Below, in pieces: positions 15,601 to 24,359 of a DNA stretch of 64,000 nt (within the stretch, counting starts at the first letter, position 1; every line of letters begins with the position of its first letter). The stretch covers positions 22,551 to 86,550 of the forward strand of contig CAZIUI010000012.1 in assembly GCA_964542585.1 (NCBI GenBank), given 5' to 3'. A program made the position numbers and the translations under genes. The notes under the pieces were generated by a model. That model had not been told where the DNA came from, did not search any database, and was given only the letters and a program-made list of their open reading frames with translations. Source of the stretch: CAYYUA01 sp964542585. Lineage in GTDB: Bacteria; Bacteroidota; Bacteroidia; CAILMK01; CAYYUA01.

Positions 15601-17580
15601 AGTATTTACTGACCAATTAACCTGACTTCCATTGACCACAAGGTATCCTTTTCGGATTTTCTTAAAGCTCGTCAATGAATCAACCTTAGCTGTGTAAATC
15701 ACGTCATAAACACCGGGCTTGTCCAGCTTCGTTTTAAAAGAGTCGCCCTGCCCCTTTACAACTATGTTTGGTTTTTGTTGATGTTGAATTTTCCAGTGGT
15801 GGGTGTAGTTAAGGGCAGTAGGAACAGTATGCTGGAAAAGTTTAAAAGCTTCATTCCGGCAGTAGTGATTCGTATCAGGATTTGCTTTTGTTGTATCCAG
15901 ACTTTGATTGAGGTTAAAATCAGGATCAGGTTTACTTACTGTTAGGGGGTTATCTTTACTACCAGTAGATACGGATTGTTGACACCCTTGCGAGGTAGAA
16001 ACCTTAAGAGTCACCTTATAATTACCTGAGTCCTTGAAAGTAAACCTAGGATTACGGACTCGGGCTTGTTTAATTAGCTTGTTTTTTTGATTATTCCAAA
16101 TTAGCCAAGTGACGTAAAGGGAATCGTTCGTACAGAAAGAATCCTCAGGAAAATCCAAGTGAATAGGCTGGCCAACTGCATAAGTTTTAAAATCCAGGTC
16201 AATCTCAGATTTTAGCTCCCCTAACTGCAGGTATTCTTCTTGAAACATTGTATCCTTACAGCCATTTTTACTTTCACTAATTAGCCGGACGTCAAATTCG
16301 CCTTTTTGGTTAGCCCGAAAGGCAGCATTCTTCTTGTTACTACTAAAAACGCTTTGACCATTACCATCAAAAACATCCCATTTGTAACGCGTCCCTTGCC
16401 CGCCAGAGTTTTGATTATTCAATTTTACATTGACTGGCACTGAGCAATTACAAGCTGGTGTAACACTAAAACCTGCTTGAAAATCTTCTACGCTAATTGC
16501 TTTTTTAGCAGTGTTGGATTGTTTTACGCCATTTTTAAGATGATAAACCGTAACTTCATACATACCAGGTTTATCAGGACTTACAGATGCTGTCTTACCC
16601 TTCTTTGTGTAGGTTTTACCACCATTGCTAATTTCCCATTCATAGCTTCCGTTTTTAACAGGCTGATCTACAGCTAGTCGAGCCGTTTGGCCGGGGCATA
16701 GGATGGTATCTTTTATACTAAAGCCAAGTTGAACAGGTTTAACAACATCGATCGGGGAGTCTAAGGTATCAGTATACTGGCAGCCATGATTATCGACATA
16801 GGTGAGGAAACCAGTGTATCGGCCAGGGGTTTGAAAATCAGCAATAGCACTCGATGAATTGGCATCCTTGACTTTTGAAGCCTCTGGGAATTGCCACTGA
16901 TAGCTGGTTAAGGTATCCTGCGTAGCAAGCTTACTAGTGGTTGTAAGGGGTGCCGTTCCGGTTGTTTTACTAAGATTGAGTTTAACTAAAGGCTTTGAGA
17001 AAATTTTGAAAAAGTCTTCAAAGGTTTTTGAAGCTGTGCAGCCTGCTGCATTGGTAACCCTGACGGATATGGTTTTAGCACCTGATGATTGGAAATTGTA
17101 AGTAAGCCGTTTCCCTTTATGGGTAATCCTTTGATTGTCTACGATCCAATCCACTTTTTGGGCTTTAACAGATGATGAGAGCGAAAAGGTAACATCAGTC
17201 GGGACCCCGCAAATTCTCTTATTATCCGTTTGTAACTTTAGATCTGAGGGACGACTTTTTATTTGAACTAAGCCTGGTTTCTTTTTTGAGCAAATGAGAT
17301 TACCCTGCTCTTTCACAAGGAGGGTTACATCCCTATTTTGCTTTTTCCGATAAGCTCTGGAAAGGGTTTGGCGATCTTTGAAAGTGTCGGAACCTACTAC
17401 CCAATGAGCTTTAGCAGATTTTGGCAGGTTTTGAGCTTTTAGATTAATTATGTGAGGAGCACATTCCTTAGTATCGTTTGCTTTTATTTTTACCTGTTCA
17501 CATTGAGGAAAGGCTACTTCCACAGAAAAACCAAATAAGAGAAAAAATATAGCCGCGAGGGAAAGGCATTTCGTAATCAT
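12622..17580 (-). CDS. Giant secreted protein with PKD-like repeats and T9SS type B (CHU_C) sorting domain
   Basis: 1652 residues. A signal peptide covers about residues 1-25. A long run of immunoglobulin-like/PKD-type repeats follows to about residue 1200, each recalling 'Y.W.fgdG' or 'G.y.V.l.v.d..gC.dt'; one clear copy reads YRWDFGDGHKKQTS, and paired cysteines are frequent. From about 1220 to 1540 come three to four fibronectin-III-like units with the recurring 'sYeIQ.k...F..i.tv.g..tsY.d' pattern. The last 90 residues are a CHU_C domain, starting YVPNAFTPNNDGLND and containing FNRWGERVF and 'GWDGT..sGk.lsqGtf'. That domain directs export through the T9SS and is found on adhesins and gliding-associated proteins. 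It is probably a cell-surface or released adhesin; no enzyme domain is seen. It is monocistronic on the minus strand, flanked by poorly coding DNA. Confidence 0.93.
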   Translation of the reverse strand: MITKCLSLAAIFFLLFGFSVEVAFPQCEQVKIKANDTKECAPHIINLKAQNLPKSAKAHWVVGSDTFKDRQTLSRAYRKKQNRDVTLLVKEQGNLICSKKKPGLVQIKSRPSDLKLQTDNKRICGVPTDVTFSLSSSVKAQKVDWIVDNQRITHKGKRLTYNFQSSGAKTISVRVTNAAGCTASKTFEDFFKIFSKPLVKLNLSKTTGTAPLTTTSKLATQDTLTSYQWQFPEASKVKDANSSSAIADFQTPGRYTGFLTYVDNHGCQYTDTLDSPIDVVKPVQLGFSIKDTILCPGQTARLAVDQPVKNGSYEWEISNGGKTYTKKGKTASVSPDKPGMYEVTVYHLKNGVKQSNTAKKAISVEDFQAGFSVTPACNCSVPVNVKLNNQNSGGQGTRYKWDVFDGNGQSVFSSNKKNAAFRANQKGEFDVRLISESKNGCKDTMFQEEYLQLGELKSEIDLDFKTYAVGQPIHLDFPEDSFCTNDSLYVTWLIWNNQKNKLIKQARVRNPRFTFKDSGNYKVTLKVSTSQGCQQSVSTGSKDNPLTVSKPDPDFNLNQSLDTTKANPDTNHYCRNEAFKLFQHTVPTALNYTHHWKIQHQQKPNIVVKGQGDSFKTKLDKPGVYDVIYTAKVDSLTSFKKIRKGYLVVNGSQVNWSVNTQDHCVPYKGKVSAMLDTSWTHPSPTGGKRQTRWYRLDTSNFDLKKQKAFKADASIDKYGTYGVGLEITGPKGCTDRFKSENLLEVGVNADFQMPKQVCYGKTVSLTNNSYTTQAPANFTWDSKDGDAFMKKSKHQENQKFNFKDSGYYNISLTVIDSNQCKDTQTHKTYVERVFADFSSTDTFQHCAQAIVDFTANSSPNVDRYRWDFGDGHKKQTSKEAITKVYKENSGDSSSGFDVQMRAISENGCQKIIKKENFVTIVGPVIDFKVNKKEGCEPLKVDFDITGKNYQQAFASYGDKSNIDTAPDLDHVYQAEKAARKKNFKPFVLAKDQSGCYAVSELDQPITVYAKPEASYSLDTSNGCHPVDVNFRNNAEKAVKTHWTFSDTSVTFTRKGFQDTISHSFKQGAHDVKMIAETSDGCFDTIHHTDTIKSYSYPEVDFQLSREGICPGTTFNLKSKVNGKGHAIPEYQWKLERPDEIDTIQKQNLQGLTYEETGAYNVQLAVTNEKGCSNSLKKDEFIAIMDTVSNAPNLQFVTHQKAIRGDQEKLNIHWEASQQEAFEQYKVLAQQKEENAFRTINTIEESGQTTLTFKPNESHKGYRLMVEGQCGRTSDTSELHSPSSIQVESHALFTNSLSWTGYKGWAKVKAYEIQAAPEGGDFKAIDTVPGNQTSYRNEGLCRGDYHYQVVALHPGSAFKAWSNHAVKSPKYKRPEYKRPMLSTTVQNGALNTTWNHPTNWEPSSYSIQRKSKGNANWQKVGDGIKGNNWVDSSVSVNDAHYQYRISALNHCQEPSPEAGLSSSTLLSAKSQEDGIELVWESGAQWQKQIASYEIQLKQGKRQDFRTIETVTGDKTSYSDKASHQVSDTALIYRVKAHQSRGAVSVSNESSVIQHAKVYVPNAFTPNNDGLNDEFKVEGKALSNLDGEGFAKFELAIFNRWGERVFKTDDPTQGWDGTDASGKTLSQGTFIFKLNALSKQGESFAKKGKLTLIR

Positions 17581-18093
17581 AAGCGAGGGGATTTATTCCT
17601 TTTGATCAGGGGGGTATCAGAGGGGTTCGTGCTAACAGGTTATAAAAGAGGGCATATAACCTTTATCGAATATTTTCAGGATAGAAATACCTGAAAAGCG
17701 AGAAGCTTTGACAGTAAAGGGTGCTGCGAGTTTCCTTGCAATGTTCTTGTACTATTCACCATCACTAGGTAAAACTCAGGAGTAAACAAAAGCTTGCGAT
17801 TATTTAGCGAGGAGTAAAGAATTATGGAATCCATAAGCGAGGATTTTATCGATTAATTCATCGATTATTTATCTATTACACAAATTTAATGGATTTCCAG
17901 TTCCATGGAAAAAGATTTTTGAGCAAATAAGCAAAACTTTTTATAACTATTTGATTTTCAAATTTTTATAAATTGTAAAAAGTTCTACCTAGAACAAAAT
18001 ACAGAAGAAGTTTAAAAAGATTGGCAGCTTTTTAATCGAAATTTTATCGAAATTTTAGTCGAAAGTCTATAGAGATCTGACTCCTCAGGAAAC
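17581..18093. other. Long AT-rich upstream region of the giant adhesin gene
   Basis: No convincing gene is seen. The sequence ATAAGCGAGG next to the start codon (17579-17588) recurs at 17833-17842. An 11-bp unit ATCGAAATTTT occurs twice in tandem at 18035-18056, with a partial third copy. A minus-strand TAAATTTG at 17888-17881 fits the -7 consensus, but it would give a leader of about 300 bases. The region is very AT-rich from 17860 to 18060. It most likely carries the promoter and control sites of the minus-strand gene at 17580. Confidence 0.4.
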
Positions 18094-18126
18094 AAAAAAA
18101 TGCCCCAGGGTAACAGCCCCGGGGCA
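18094..18126 (-). terminator. Terminator of the sucA-sucB-lpdA-DUF4920 operon
   Basis: On the minus strand TGCCCC pairs with GGGGCA, extended by three inner G-C pairs, around a small loop (18126-18101), followed by seven T. It lies about 70 bases after the DUF4920 stop. Confidence 0.9.
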
Positions 18127-18194
18127 TGAATTAAAATGGTGCTTTGATAATTTCAGTTATTAAGGCTGAAGGTACTCAAGGCTTAATTTTACAG

Positions 18195-18671
18195 TCAATT
18201 ATCCTGAAGAATTTTTACGCCATAGGCTTTAAATGCCAATCGCGTTGCAGGCTCTGTTATCTCTTCAACCTCTTCTTTTGATTTACCTTCATCCCTGGCA
18301 TAATGGCGTCTCACTTTTGCAGAAACAGTATCCTGGTACAGCCGTCCTTTCATGGCAACTGAATTACCAGAAAGATCCTTCGGAACAAAAAAACCATAAT
18401 CCTTGAAAGTTACTCGCATTGTTTCCCCATTCTGCCGTTTCATTTTCATCCAGCAACCTTTTTTCTGGCAAACGGCCTGAACCTTTCCTTTCACCTTTGT
18501 TTCCATGGGCAACTTTTCATCTACCTCTTCCATCTCTTTCAAAAGTTGTTTTAAACTTAAGGCTCCATCCGCTTCTATCTCATTCCCATAGTGCACTTTT
18601 TCGTATTTCTTCTGGGCTTCAGCTATTGATACTGAAAAAACTAAAACCATCAATCCAATAAATAGTCTCAT
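18195..18671 (-). CDS. Exported DUF4920 protein
   Basis: 158-residue protein with a signal peptide (MRLFIGLMVLVFSVSIAEAQ), so it should be periplasmic or surface-exposed. The mature part matches the DUF4920 pattern: 'yG..i..dgals...l', 'KVKGKVQAVCQKKGCWMKM', 'VTFKDYGFFVPKDLSG' and 'A.kG'. The two cysteines in AVCQKKGCWM could bind a metal or form a disulfide; this is inference. The ATG at 18671 is used; an upstream start at 18707 would run into the lpdA coding end. It is 13 bases after the lpdA stop, making it the last gene of the 2-oxoglutarate dehydrogenase operon, before the terminator at 18094-18126. The link between a secreted protein and this enzyme complex is unexplained. Confidence 0.85.
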   Translation of the reverse strand: MRLFIGLMVLVFSVSIAEAQKKYEKVHYGNEIEADGALSLKQLLKEMEEVDEKLPMETKVKGKVQAVCQKKGCWMKMKRQNGETMRVTFKDYGFFVPKDLSGNSVAMKGRLYQDTVSAKVRRHYARDEGKSKEEVEEITEPATRLAFKAYGVKILQDN

Positions 18672-18684
18672 AACTAACCTTTTT

Positions 18685-20088
18685 TTAAATGTGAATTGCT
18701 CGATCATCAGTAGCGGCCATACAGGCCTCTTTCATAGCTTCCGTAAAAGTGGGATGTGCATAGGTCATCCGCGCAATATCTTCAGCTGACGCGTGATATT
18801 CCATCGCTATCACCCCTTCCCCTATCATATCCGAAGCCCGCGGTCCTATCATGTGAACCCCAAGGATTTCGTCAGTGCTTTCATCCGCTAATACCTTGAC
18901 CTCCCCTTCGGGATCATTGCTAGCACGAGCGCGACCAGAGGCTCTATAAGGGAAACTACCGCTCTTGTAAGCTATGCCTTTTTCTTTAAGCTCATGTTCT
19001 TTGTAACCTACGGATGCCACCTCTGGCCAAGTATAGATAACTTCTGGTATGAGCTTGTAATTAACATGTGGCTGCTCACCATTTATGACTTCCGCTACAA
19101 ATGATCCTTCCTCTTCAGCTTTATGAGCAAGCATAGGGCCAGCTATAACATCTCCTATTGCATAAATACCGGTAACTGAGGTTTCCAGGTTCTCATTGAC
19201 CGTGACTTTACCTTGCTCATCAGGGGTAATACCAATATTCTCCAACCCAAGGTTTTGCGTGTAAGCCTTACGCCCAGTCGCCATCAGGCAATAATCCCCT
19301 TCGTAGGTTTGTTGCTCTCCATTTTTATCGGTAGCTGTAACTGTAACCTTATCACCATGGTTTTGAACATCGGTGACCTTAATATTAAGGTTTAGCTTCA
19401 TGCCTTGTTTTTTGAGGACTTTTTTCAGCTCTTTTCCCAGACTTTTTTCCATAGCCGGTATGACGCTATCAGCATATTCAAGCACATCTACTCGGGTTCC
19501 TAACCTGTTGTACACAGATCCCATTTCTAGACCTATATACCCTCCTCCAATCACTATCATTCGGTCGGGAATTTCCGATAGTTCCAATACTTCTGTTGAG
19601 GATATGATTCGTTTTTTATCGATCTCCATACCCGGCAAAGCAGAAGGTTTTGAACCCGTAGCTATCACGGTTTGCTTCGTACTTAAGGTTTCAACATGCC
19701 CATCAGAGCTATTCACCTTTATTGTCGAAGAGTCCTGGAAGCTACCAACGCCAGTGTAAACATCGATTTTGTTTTTATTCATCAAGAAGCTGATGCCATC
19801 GCAAGTTTGCTTCACAACCTTACGCTTCCGTTCGATCATCTGCTTAAAGTCAATTCCCTTATCTTCTACATGAATACCATGCTCGGGAAATTCATGAATA
19901 GCATCGTAGTATAAATGACTAGAATCCAAAAGGGCTTTAGATGGTATGCAGCCTACGTTCAAACAGGTACCTCCCAAAGTATTGTATTTCTCAACAATAG
20001 CTACTTTAAAACCTAATTGAGCTGCCCTTATGGCGGAGTAATAGCCACCTGGACCAGAACCAATCACTGTCACATCATATTGTGCCAT
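18685..20088 (-). CDS. lpdA: Dihydrolipoyl dehydrogenase (E3)
   Basis: Flavoprotein that reoxidises dihydrolipoamide with NAD+ in 2-oxo acid dehydrogenase complexes. 467 residues, standard length. The FAD-binding GSGPGG is at residues 10-15, the redox-active disulfide Cys42-Cys47 in GGTCLNVGCIPSK, a second dinucleotide motif (IGGGYIGLEMG) lies near residue 180, and the catalytic dyad His445-Glu450 is in AHPTFTE. It is 43 bases after sucB, so this complex has its own E3. Confidence 0.97.
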   Translation of the reverse strand: MAQYDVTVIGSGPGGYYSAIRAAQLGFKVAIVEKYNTLGGTCLNVGCIPSKALLDSSHLYYDAIHEFPEHGIHVEDKGIDFKQMIERKRKVVKQTCDGISFLMNKNKIDVYTGVGSFQDSSTIKVNSSDGHVETLSTKQTVIATGSKPSALPGMEIDKKRIISSTEVLELSEIPDRMIVIGGGYIGLEMGSVYNRLGTRVDVLEYADSVIPAMEKSLGKELKKVLKKQGMKLNLNIKVTDVQNHGDKVTVTATDKNGEQQTYEGDYCLMATGRKAYTQNLGLENIGITPDEQGKVTVNENLETSVTGIYAIGDVIAGPMLAHKAEEEGSFVAEVINGEQPHVNYKLIPEVIYTWPEVASVGYKEHELKEKGIAYKSGSFPYRASGRARASNDPEGEVKVLADESTDEILGVHMIGPRASDMIGEGVIAMEYHASAEDIARMTYAHPTFTEAMKEACMAATDDRAIHI

Positions 20089-20131
20089 GGAGTGTTATAT
20101 CTTCAAATATTTAATTAAAACAGACAACTTT

Positions 20132-21433
20132 TTAAACACCGAGTAAAAGACGACTAGGATCTTCTGTAAGTTCCTTGATCCTATAAAGGAAACTTACAGA
20201 TTCTTTACCATCTACAAGGCGATGATCATAAGACAAGGCTATGTACATAATTGGCCTTATTTCCACCTGCCCATTAATAGCAACAGGGCGCTCGACAATA
20301 TTGTGCATTCCCAGAATAGCTGACTGAGGGGAATTCAAAATCGGAGTGGACAGCATCGATCCAAAAACACCTCCGTTGGTAATGGTAAAAGTACCACCTT
20401 GCATTTCGTCAATGCTGATCTGATTATCCCTGGCCTTCCTACCATAGTAAATCACCGATTTCTCGATTTCACTAAAGCTCATAGCTTCAGCATTCCTGAT
20501 GTTTGGAACTACCAATCCCCGTGGGGTAGATACAGCTATGCCGAGGTCTACATAGTTGTGATATTGAATGGTTTGATCCTCTTCCAGGATTTTGGCATTC
20601 ACTTCCGGAAATTCCTTTATAGCCTCACAAACTGCCTTAGCAAAGAAAGACATAAAACCAAGGTTCACATCAAATTTTTCTTTGAAGGCATCTTTGTACT
20701 GCTTACGGATGGCCATCAGATTACTCATATCCACCTCATTAAAGGTGGTGAGCATGGCTGTTTCGTTCTTAGCGGAGACCAGCTTTTTAGCAATAGTCTT
20801 CCGCAAATTGCTCATGCGCTCAGTTTGCACTTCCCGGGCGCCTCCACTTAATTGGGGCTCAGGTGGAGCTTCGGGCTCAGCTGCTGCCTTAGGCTGTTCT
20901 TGTTTTTCCTCTTGTTTTGGCTCTTCCGGTGTCTGAGGCTTCTCCGATTCTTTTTCTTGTACAGCCTTTTGAGCATCTGCCTTTGTTATACGGCCATCCT
21001 TACCAGTACCTTGAACATTTTCGGGTTTGACCCCGCTTTCATCAAGGATTTTTTTAGCCGCAGGTGAAGGCTCTTGACTTGCATAAGTTTGGCTTTCGGC
21101 AGGACCAGGTTCAGGGGAAGGCGCTGTTTTATCTGAAGCTTCATCAGCTGTGCCGGATGATTTCTCTTTTGAACTATCATCACCAATAGCAGGCGCTCCT
21201 TCGGGATCTACCGTACCTACTTTATCACCCACTGCTACCGTATCGCCCTCACTGACGGACCGATGTAAGGTTCCGGCCTCCTCCGCTGTAAGCTCAAAAG
21301 TGGCTTTATCGGATTCAATTTCACATACGACTTCATCCATCTCCACATAGGCACCCTCCTCTTTGGTCCAGCTTGAAATGGTGACCTCAGTTACCGATTC
21401 ACCAATATTTGGTACTGTAATATCAACAGCCAT
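20132..21433 (-). CDS. sucB: Dihydrolipoamide succinyltransferase (E2 of 2-oxoglutarate dehydrogenase)
   Basis: 433 residues. The N-terminal lipoyl domain carries the lipoylated lysine Lys43 in ESDKATFEL. An acidic Ser/Glu/Pro linker follows to about residue 115, then a peripheral-subunit-binding domain near 118-153 (SPAAKKILDESGV). A second Glu/Pro/Gln-rich linker leads to the acyltransferase core from about residue 205, with the catalytic His404 and Asp408 in SYDHRLVDG. It is assigned to the succinyl rather than acetyl complex because sucA lies 21 bases upstream. Confidence 0.96.
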   Translation of the reverse strand: MAVDITVPNIGESVTEVTISSWTKEEGAYVEMDEVVCEIESDKATFELTAEEAGTLHRSVSEGDTVAVGDKVGTVDPEGAPAIGDDSSKEKSSGTADEASDKTAPSPEPGPAESQTYASQEPSPAAKKILDESGVKPENVQGTGKDGRITKADAQKAVQEKESEKPQTPEEPKQEEKQEQPKAAAEPEAPPEPQLSGGAREVQTERMSNLRKTIAKKLVSAKNETAMLTTFNEVDMSNLMAIRKQYKDAFKEKFDVNLGFMSFFAKAVCEAIKEFPEVNAKILEEDQTIQYHNYVDLGIAVSTPRGLVVPNIRNAEAMSFSEIEKSVIYYGRKARDNQISIDEMQGGTFTITNGGVFGSMLSTPILNSPQSAILGMHNIVERPVAINGQVEIRPIMYIALSYDHRLVDGKESVSFLYRIKELTEDPSRLLLGV

Positions 21434-21454
21434 GGTAGGGGTTGTATTTTGAGG

Positions 21455-24193
21455 TTATTGAGTTGAATTTATATCCATTGCTTCATCCAGTATAGCTTGC
21501 TGTTCGCGCTTATGTACCGTATGGTATCCTGTAGCGGGAGAGGCGCTGGCTTTTCTTGAAATAAGGTTTAATCGTTTCATATTTTCATCCCAACGTAATA
21601 AATAAGTCCAGGAGCCCATATTTTTTGGTTCTTCCTGAACCCAATAAAAATCCGCGTTGGTATACCGCTCGTAAACAGCCTTTAACTGATCTTCTGGCAT
21701 CGGATGAAGCTGCTCCAATCGGACAATAGCAATGTCTTGGATAGCATTGGCTTCCTTTTCTGCTAGGAGGTCATAGTAAACCTTACCAGAACATAGCAAA
21801 ACTTTCCGCGCTTTTTCAGGGTTTCGGGCAAAATTTTCATCGTCTATTACTTCCCTGAATTTACCATCTGTAAATGCCGAAAGCGGGGATACACAGCGGG
21901 AATGGCGCAATAAAGACTTTGGGGTCATCACCACCATTGGCTTACGGAAATCCCAGGTTAGTTGTCGCCTTAGCGCATGAAAAAAATTAGCAGGAGTTGT
22001 AAAATTACCCACCACCATGTTTTCTTCAGCAGAAAGCTGTAAGAAGCGTTCCAAGCGAGCATTTGAGTGTTCAGGCCCTTGCCCCTCATAGCCATGCGGT
22101 AAGAACATCACCAAGCCGTTCATTTTTTGCCATTTGCTTTCGCCGGGTGCTATAAACTGATCTATTACGGTTTGAGCGCCATTATTAAAATCTCCGAACT
22201 GGGCTTCCCAAATCGTTAAAGTGTATGGATGGGATAAAGCATAACCATATTCAAACCCTAGCGCAGCATTTTCTGAGAGCAGGCTATTATAGACCCGAAG
22301 CCGGCTTTTAGCATCGTTTAAATGGTTAAGGCTATGATAGGGCGTATCATCATTAGCATCGTAGATTATAGAATGTCGGTGGGCAAACGTTCCTCTTATG
22401 GTGTCTTGTCCACTTAACCTAACATCCCGGCCTTCCAGAAGAAGGGTGCCATAGGCTGTGAGTTCACCCATTGCCCAATCAAACCAACCTTGCTCCCAGG
22501 CTCGTTGGCGCTTTTGTAATTCTTTTTGAATTTGTTTGATGGGTGAAAAACCGTCTGGAATACTGGCAAGAGCGTGAGCAACCTTTTCTAATGCTTCCTT
22601 CGATACGTTTGTATCCGGTGAACTTTTGAAGTCTTCGGGTTTAGCAGTCCTTAACTTCCGCCATTCCTCATCTGGTTGCTGATATTCATATTCTAATGGC
22701 TGTTGGCGAACCATGTTTAAGCGGTCCTGGAGCTTCTGTTTAAAGTCCCGCTTAAGTTCTTTGGCCATTTCAGCTTCTATATCCCCTTCATCTATCAGTT
22801 GCTTACTGTATATTTCCCTGGGATCCGGGTGATTGGCAATGGTCTGGTAAAGGGTGGGATGGGTGATTTTCGGATCGTCTCCCTCATTATGCCCATGCTT
22901 CCGGTAACAGACCATATCTATGAAAATATCGTGATGGAAGCGCTGACGAAACTCAATAGCAAGTTTTGTGGCGTAAACAACGGCTTCGGCATCGTCTCCA
23001 TTGACGTGGATAATGGGTGTATCCAGAATTTTACCAACGCTGGTAGAATAGTCAGATGAGCGTCCCTGGTCAAAATCGGTTGTAAAACCCAACTGGTTAT
23101 TGATGACAAAGTGGATGGTTCCTCCTGTAAAGTACCCATCCAACTGGGACATTTGCATGGTTTCGTAAACAACACCTTGTCCCGCTAAAGCGGCATCTCC
23201 ATGAAAAAGTACAGGAAGTACTTGATCACGCTTTTCATCATAAAGCACGTCTCCTTTGCCTCTCGCATAGCCCTCAACAATTGGATCTACTGCCTCAAGA
23301 TGAGAGGGGTTAGGCGTTAATTTAAGGTAAACCTCTTGACCATTATCAGCTTCAACCTTGGAACTAAAACCTAAGTGGTACTTAACATCACCATCCCCCA
23401 TGCTTAAATCGGGCTCGACCTCCCCTTCAAACTCACTAAAAATATAGTCGTAGGTTTTTCCAAGGATATTGGCCAGCACATTCAAACGGCCACGATGAGC
23501 CATGCCAATTACTACTTCCTTTACACCATCACGAGCACCATCATTTATGATAGCATTAAGTGCTGGAATGGCATTTTCGCCCCCTTCTAGTGAAAAACGT
23601 TTTTGCCCAATGTATTTGGTATGCAGAAAATTCTCAAAAACGGAAGCCTCGTTTAATTTATTAAGGATTTGTTTTTTCTCACTAACGCTGAATTGATAAT
23701 CCGGAAATTGATTTTCAAACTTGTCTTTAACCCAATTTTGAATATCTCCTCGCCTAATGTGCTTGTATTCTACACCGACATTCCCGGTATAGATTTTCTG
23801 AAGTTGTTGGATGACCTGACGGAGGGTAGCTTGCTGGAGGCCTATCTCATCGCCAACTGACACCGGCTGACCTAAATCTGATTCCTGTATCCCATGATCA
23901 TCAAGAGAAAGCAGAGCGTGGCGATCTTTTCTTTCTCGTATGGGATTGGTTGTCGAAAGTAAATGACCTCTTCTACGGTAATCTTCAATTAACTGATAAG
24001 CTTTTAGCTCAAGGCTAAGTTTTGCTTTTGATAGCCCCTCATTTTCAGTGATACCATTCCCGGATTGGCTCAAAGCAAAATCAAAGCCCTCAAAAAACTG
24101 CTTCCAGCTTTCTTCAATAGAATCCGGGTTTTTTTGGTACGACTTGTAAAGCCCTTCCAGGTAGGTACTATCTGCGCTGTTAGCAAGGGTCAT
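21455..24193 (-). CDS. sucA: 2-oxoglutarate dehydrogenase E1
   Basis: Thiamine-diphosphate enzyme that decarboxylates 2-oxoglutarate and succinylates the lipoyl arm of SucB, a TCA-cycle step. 912 residues. The N-terminal motif 'YLEGLYKSYQKNPDSIEESW' fits the E1o family. The centre carries MAHRGRLNVLANI, GDAALAGQGVVYET and the ThDP/Mg region ending in NNQLGFTT; HGYEGQGPEHSNARLERFLQ lies in the transketolase-like second half. It is the first gene of the sucA-sucB-lpdA-DUF4920 operon, divergent from the porU2-like gene. Confidence 0.97.
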   Translation of the reverse strand: MTLANSADSTYLEGLYKSYQKNPDSIEESWKQFFEGFDFALSQSGNGITENEGLSKAKLSLELKAYQLIEDYRRRGHLLSTTNPIRERKDRHALLSLDDHGIQESDLGQPVSVGDEIGLQQATLRQVIQQLQKIYTGNVGVEYKHIRRGDIQNWVKDKFENQFPDYQFSVSEKKQILNKLNEASVFENFLHTKYIGQKRFSLEGGENAIPALNAIINDGARDGVKEVVIGMAHRGRLNVLANILGKTYDYIFSEFEGEVEPDLSMGDGDVKYHLGFSSKVEADNGQEVYLKLTPNPSHLEAVDPIVEGYARGKGDVLYDEKRDQVLPVLFHGDAALAGQGVVYETMQMSQLDGYFTGGTIHFVINNQLGFTTDFDQGRSSDYSTSVGKILDTPIIHVNGDDAEAVVYATKLAIEFRQRFHHDIFIDMVCYRKHGHNEGDDPKITHPTLYQTIANHPDPREIYSKQLIDEGDIEAEMAKELKRDFKQKLQDRLNMVRQQPLEYEYQQPDEEWRKLRTAKPEDFKSSPDTNVSKEALEKVAHALASIPDGFSPIKQIQKELQKRQRAWEQGWFDWAMGELTAYGTLLLEGRDVRLSGQDTIRGTFAHRHSIIYDANDDTPYHSLNHLNDAKSRLRVYNSLLSENAALGFEYGYALSHPYTLTIWEAQFGDFNNGAQTVIDQFIAPGESKWQKMNGLVMFLPHGYEGQGPEHSNARLERFLQLSAEENMVVGNFTTPANFFHALRRQLTWDFRKPMVVMTPKSLLRHSRCVSPLSAFTDGKFREVIDDENFARNPEKARKVLLCSGKVYYDLLAEKEANAIQDIAIVRLEQLHPMPEDQLKAVYERYTNADFYWVQEEPKNMGSWTYLLRWDENMKRLNLISRKASASPATGYHTVHKREQQAILDEAMDINSTQ

Positions 24194-24235
24194 CAGGTAA
24201 TTAAAATTTTCTAGTGTTTTTCGGCTCTAAAGTTG

Positions 24236-24243
24236 CAAAATTA
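24236..24243 (-). promoter_or_regulatory. Candidate -7 element for the sucA operon, TAATTTTG
   Basis: On the minus strand TAATTTTG fits TAnnTTTG, 42 bases before the sucA ATG. No -33 TTTG was found at the expected distance, so the call is weak. Confidence 0.35.
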
Positions 24244-24359
24244 AGGATTAAAAAACTTTCTTAGACTGGCTTGAAGCATCTTTAAAGTATAAATGGTAAA
24301 TTTTAAACATAAGTAACAAATAAGACCTTTGTCAAATATTAACTTACTGTAGCCAATAT

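Noticed and set aside
12671..17000. Plus-strand open frames inside the giant adhesin gene
   Set aside because: The minus-strand protein has a signal peptide, repeats and a sorting domain across the whole span; the opposite frames are short and featureless.
17676..17834. Minus-strand 52-codon frame opening at the duplicated leader
   Set aside because: Composition is not protein-like (Ser/Leu/Asn-rich, no domain or signal), and the start appears to be a copy of the adhesin leader.
17860..18060. AT-rich stretch as a possible replication origin
   Set aside because: No TTATCCACA-type DnaA boxes and no dnaA or dnaN nearby; AT-richness alone is not enough.
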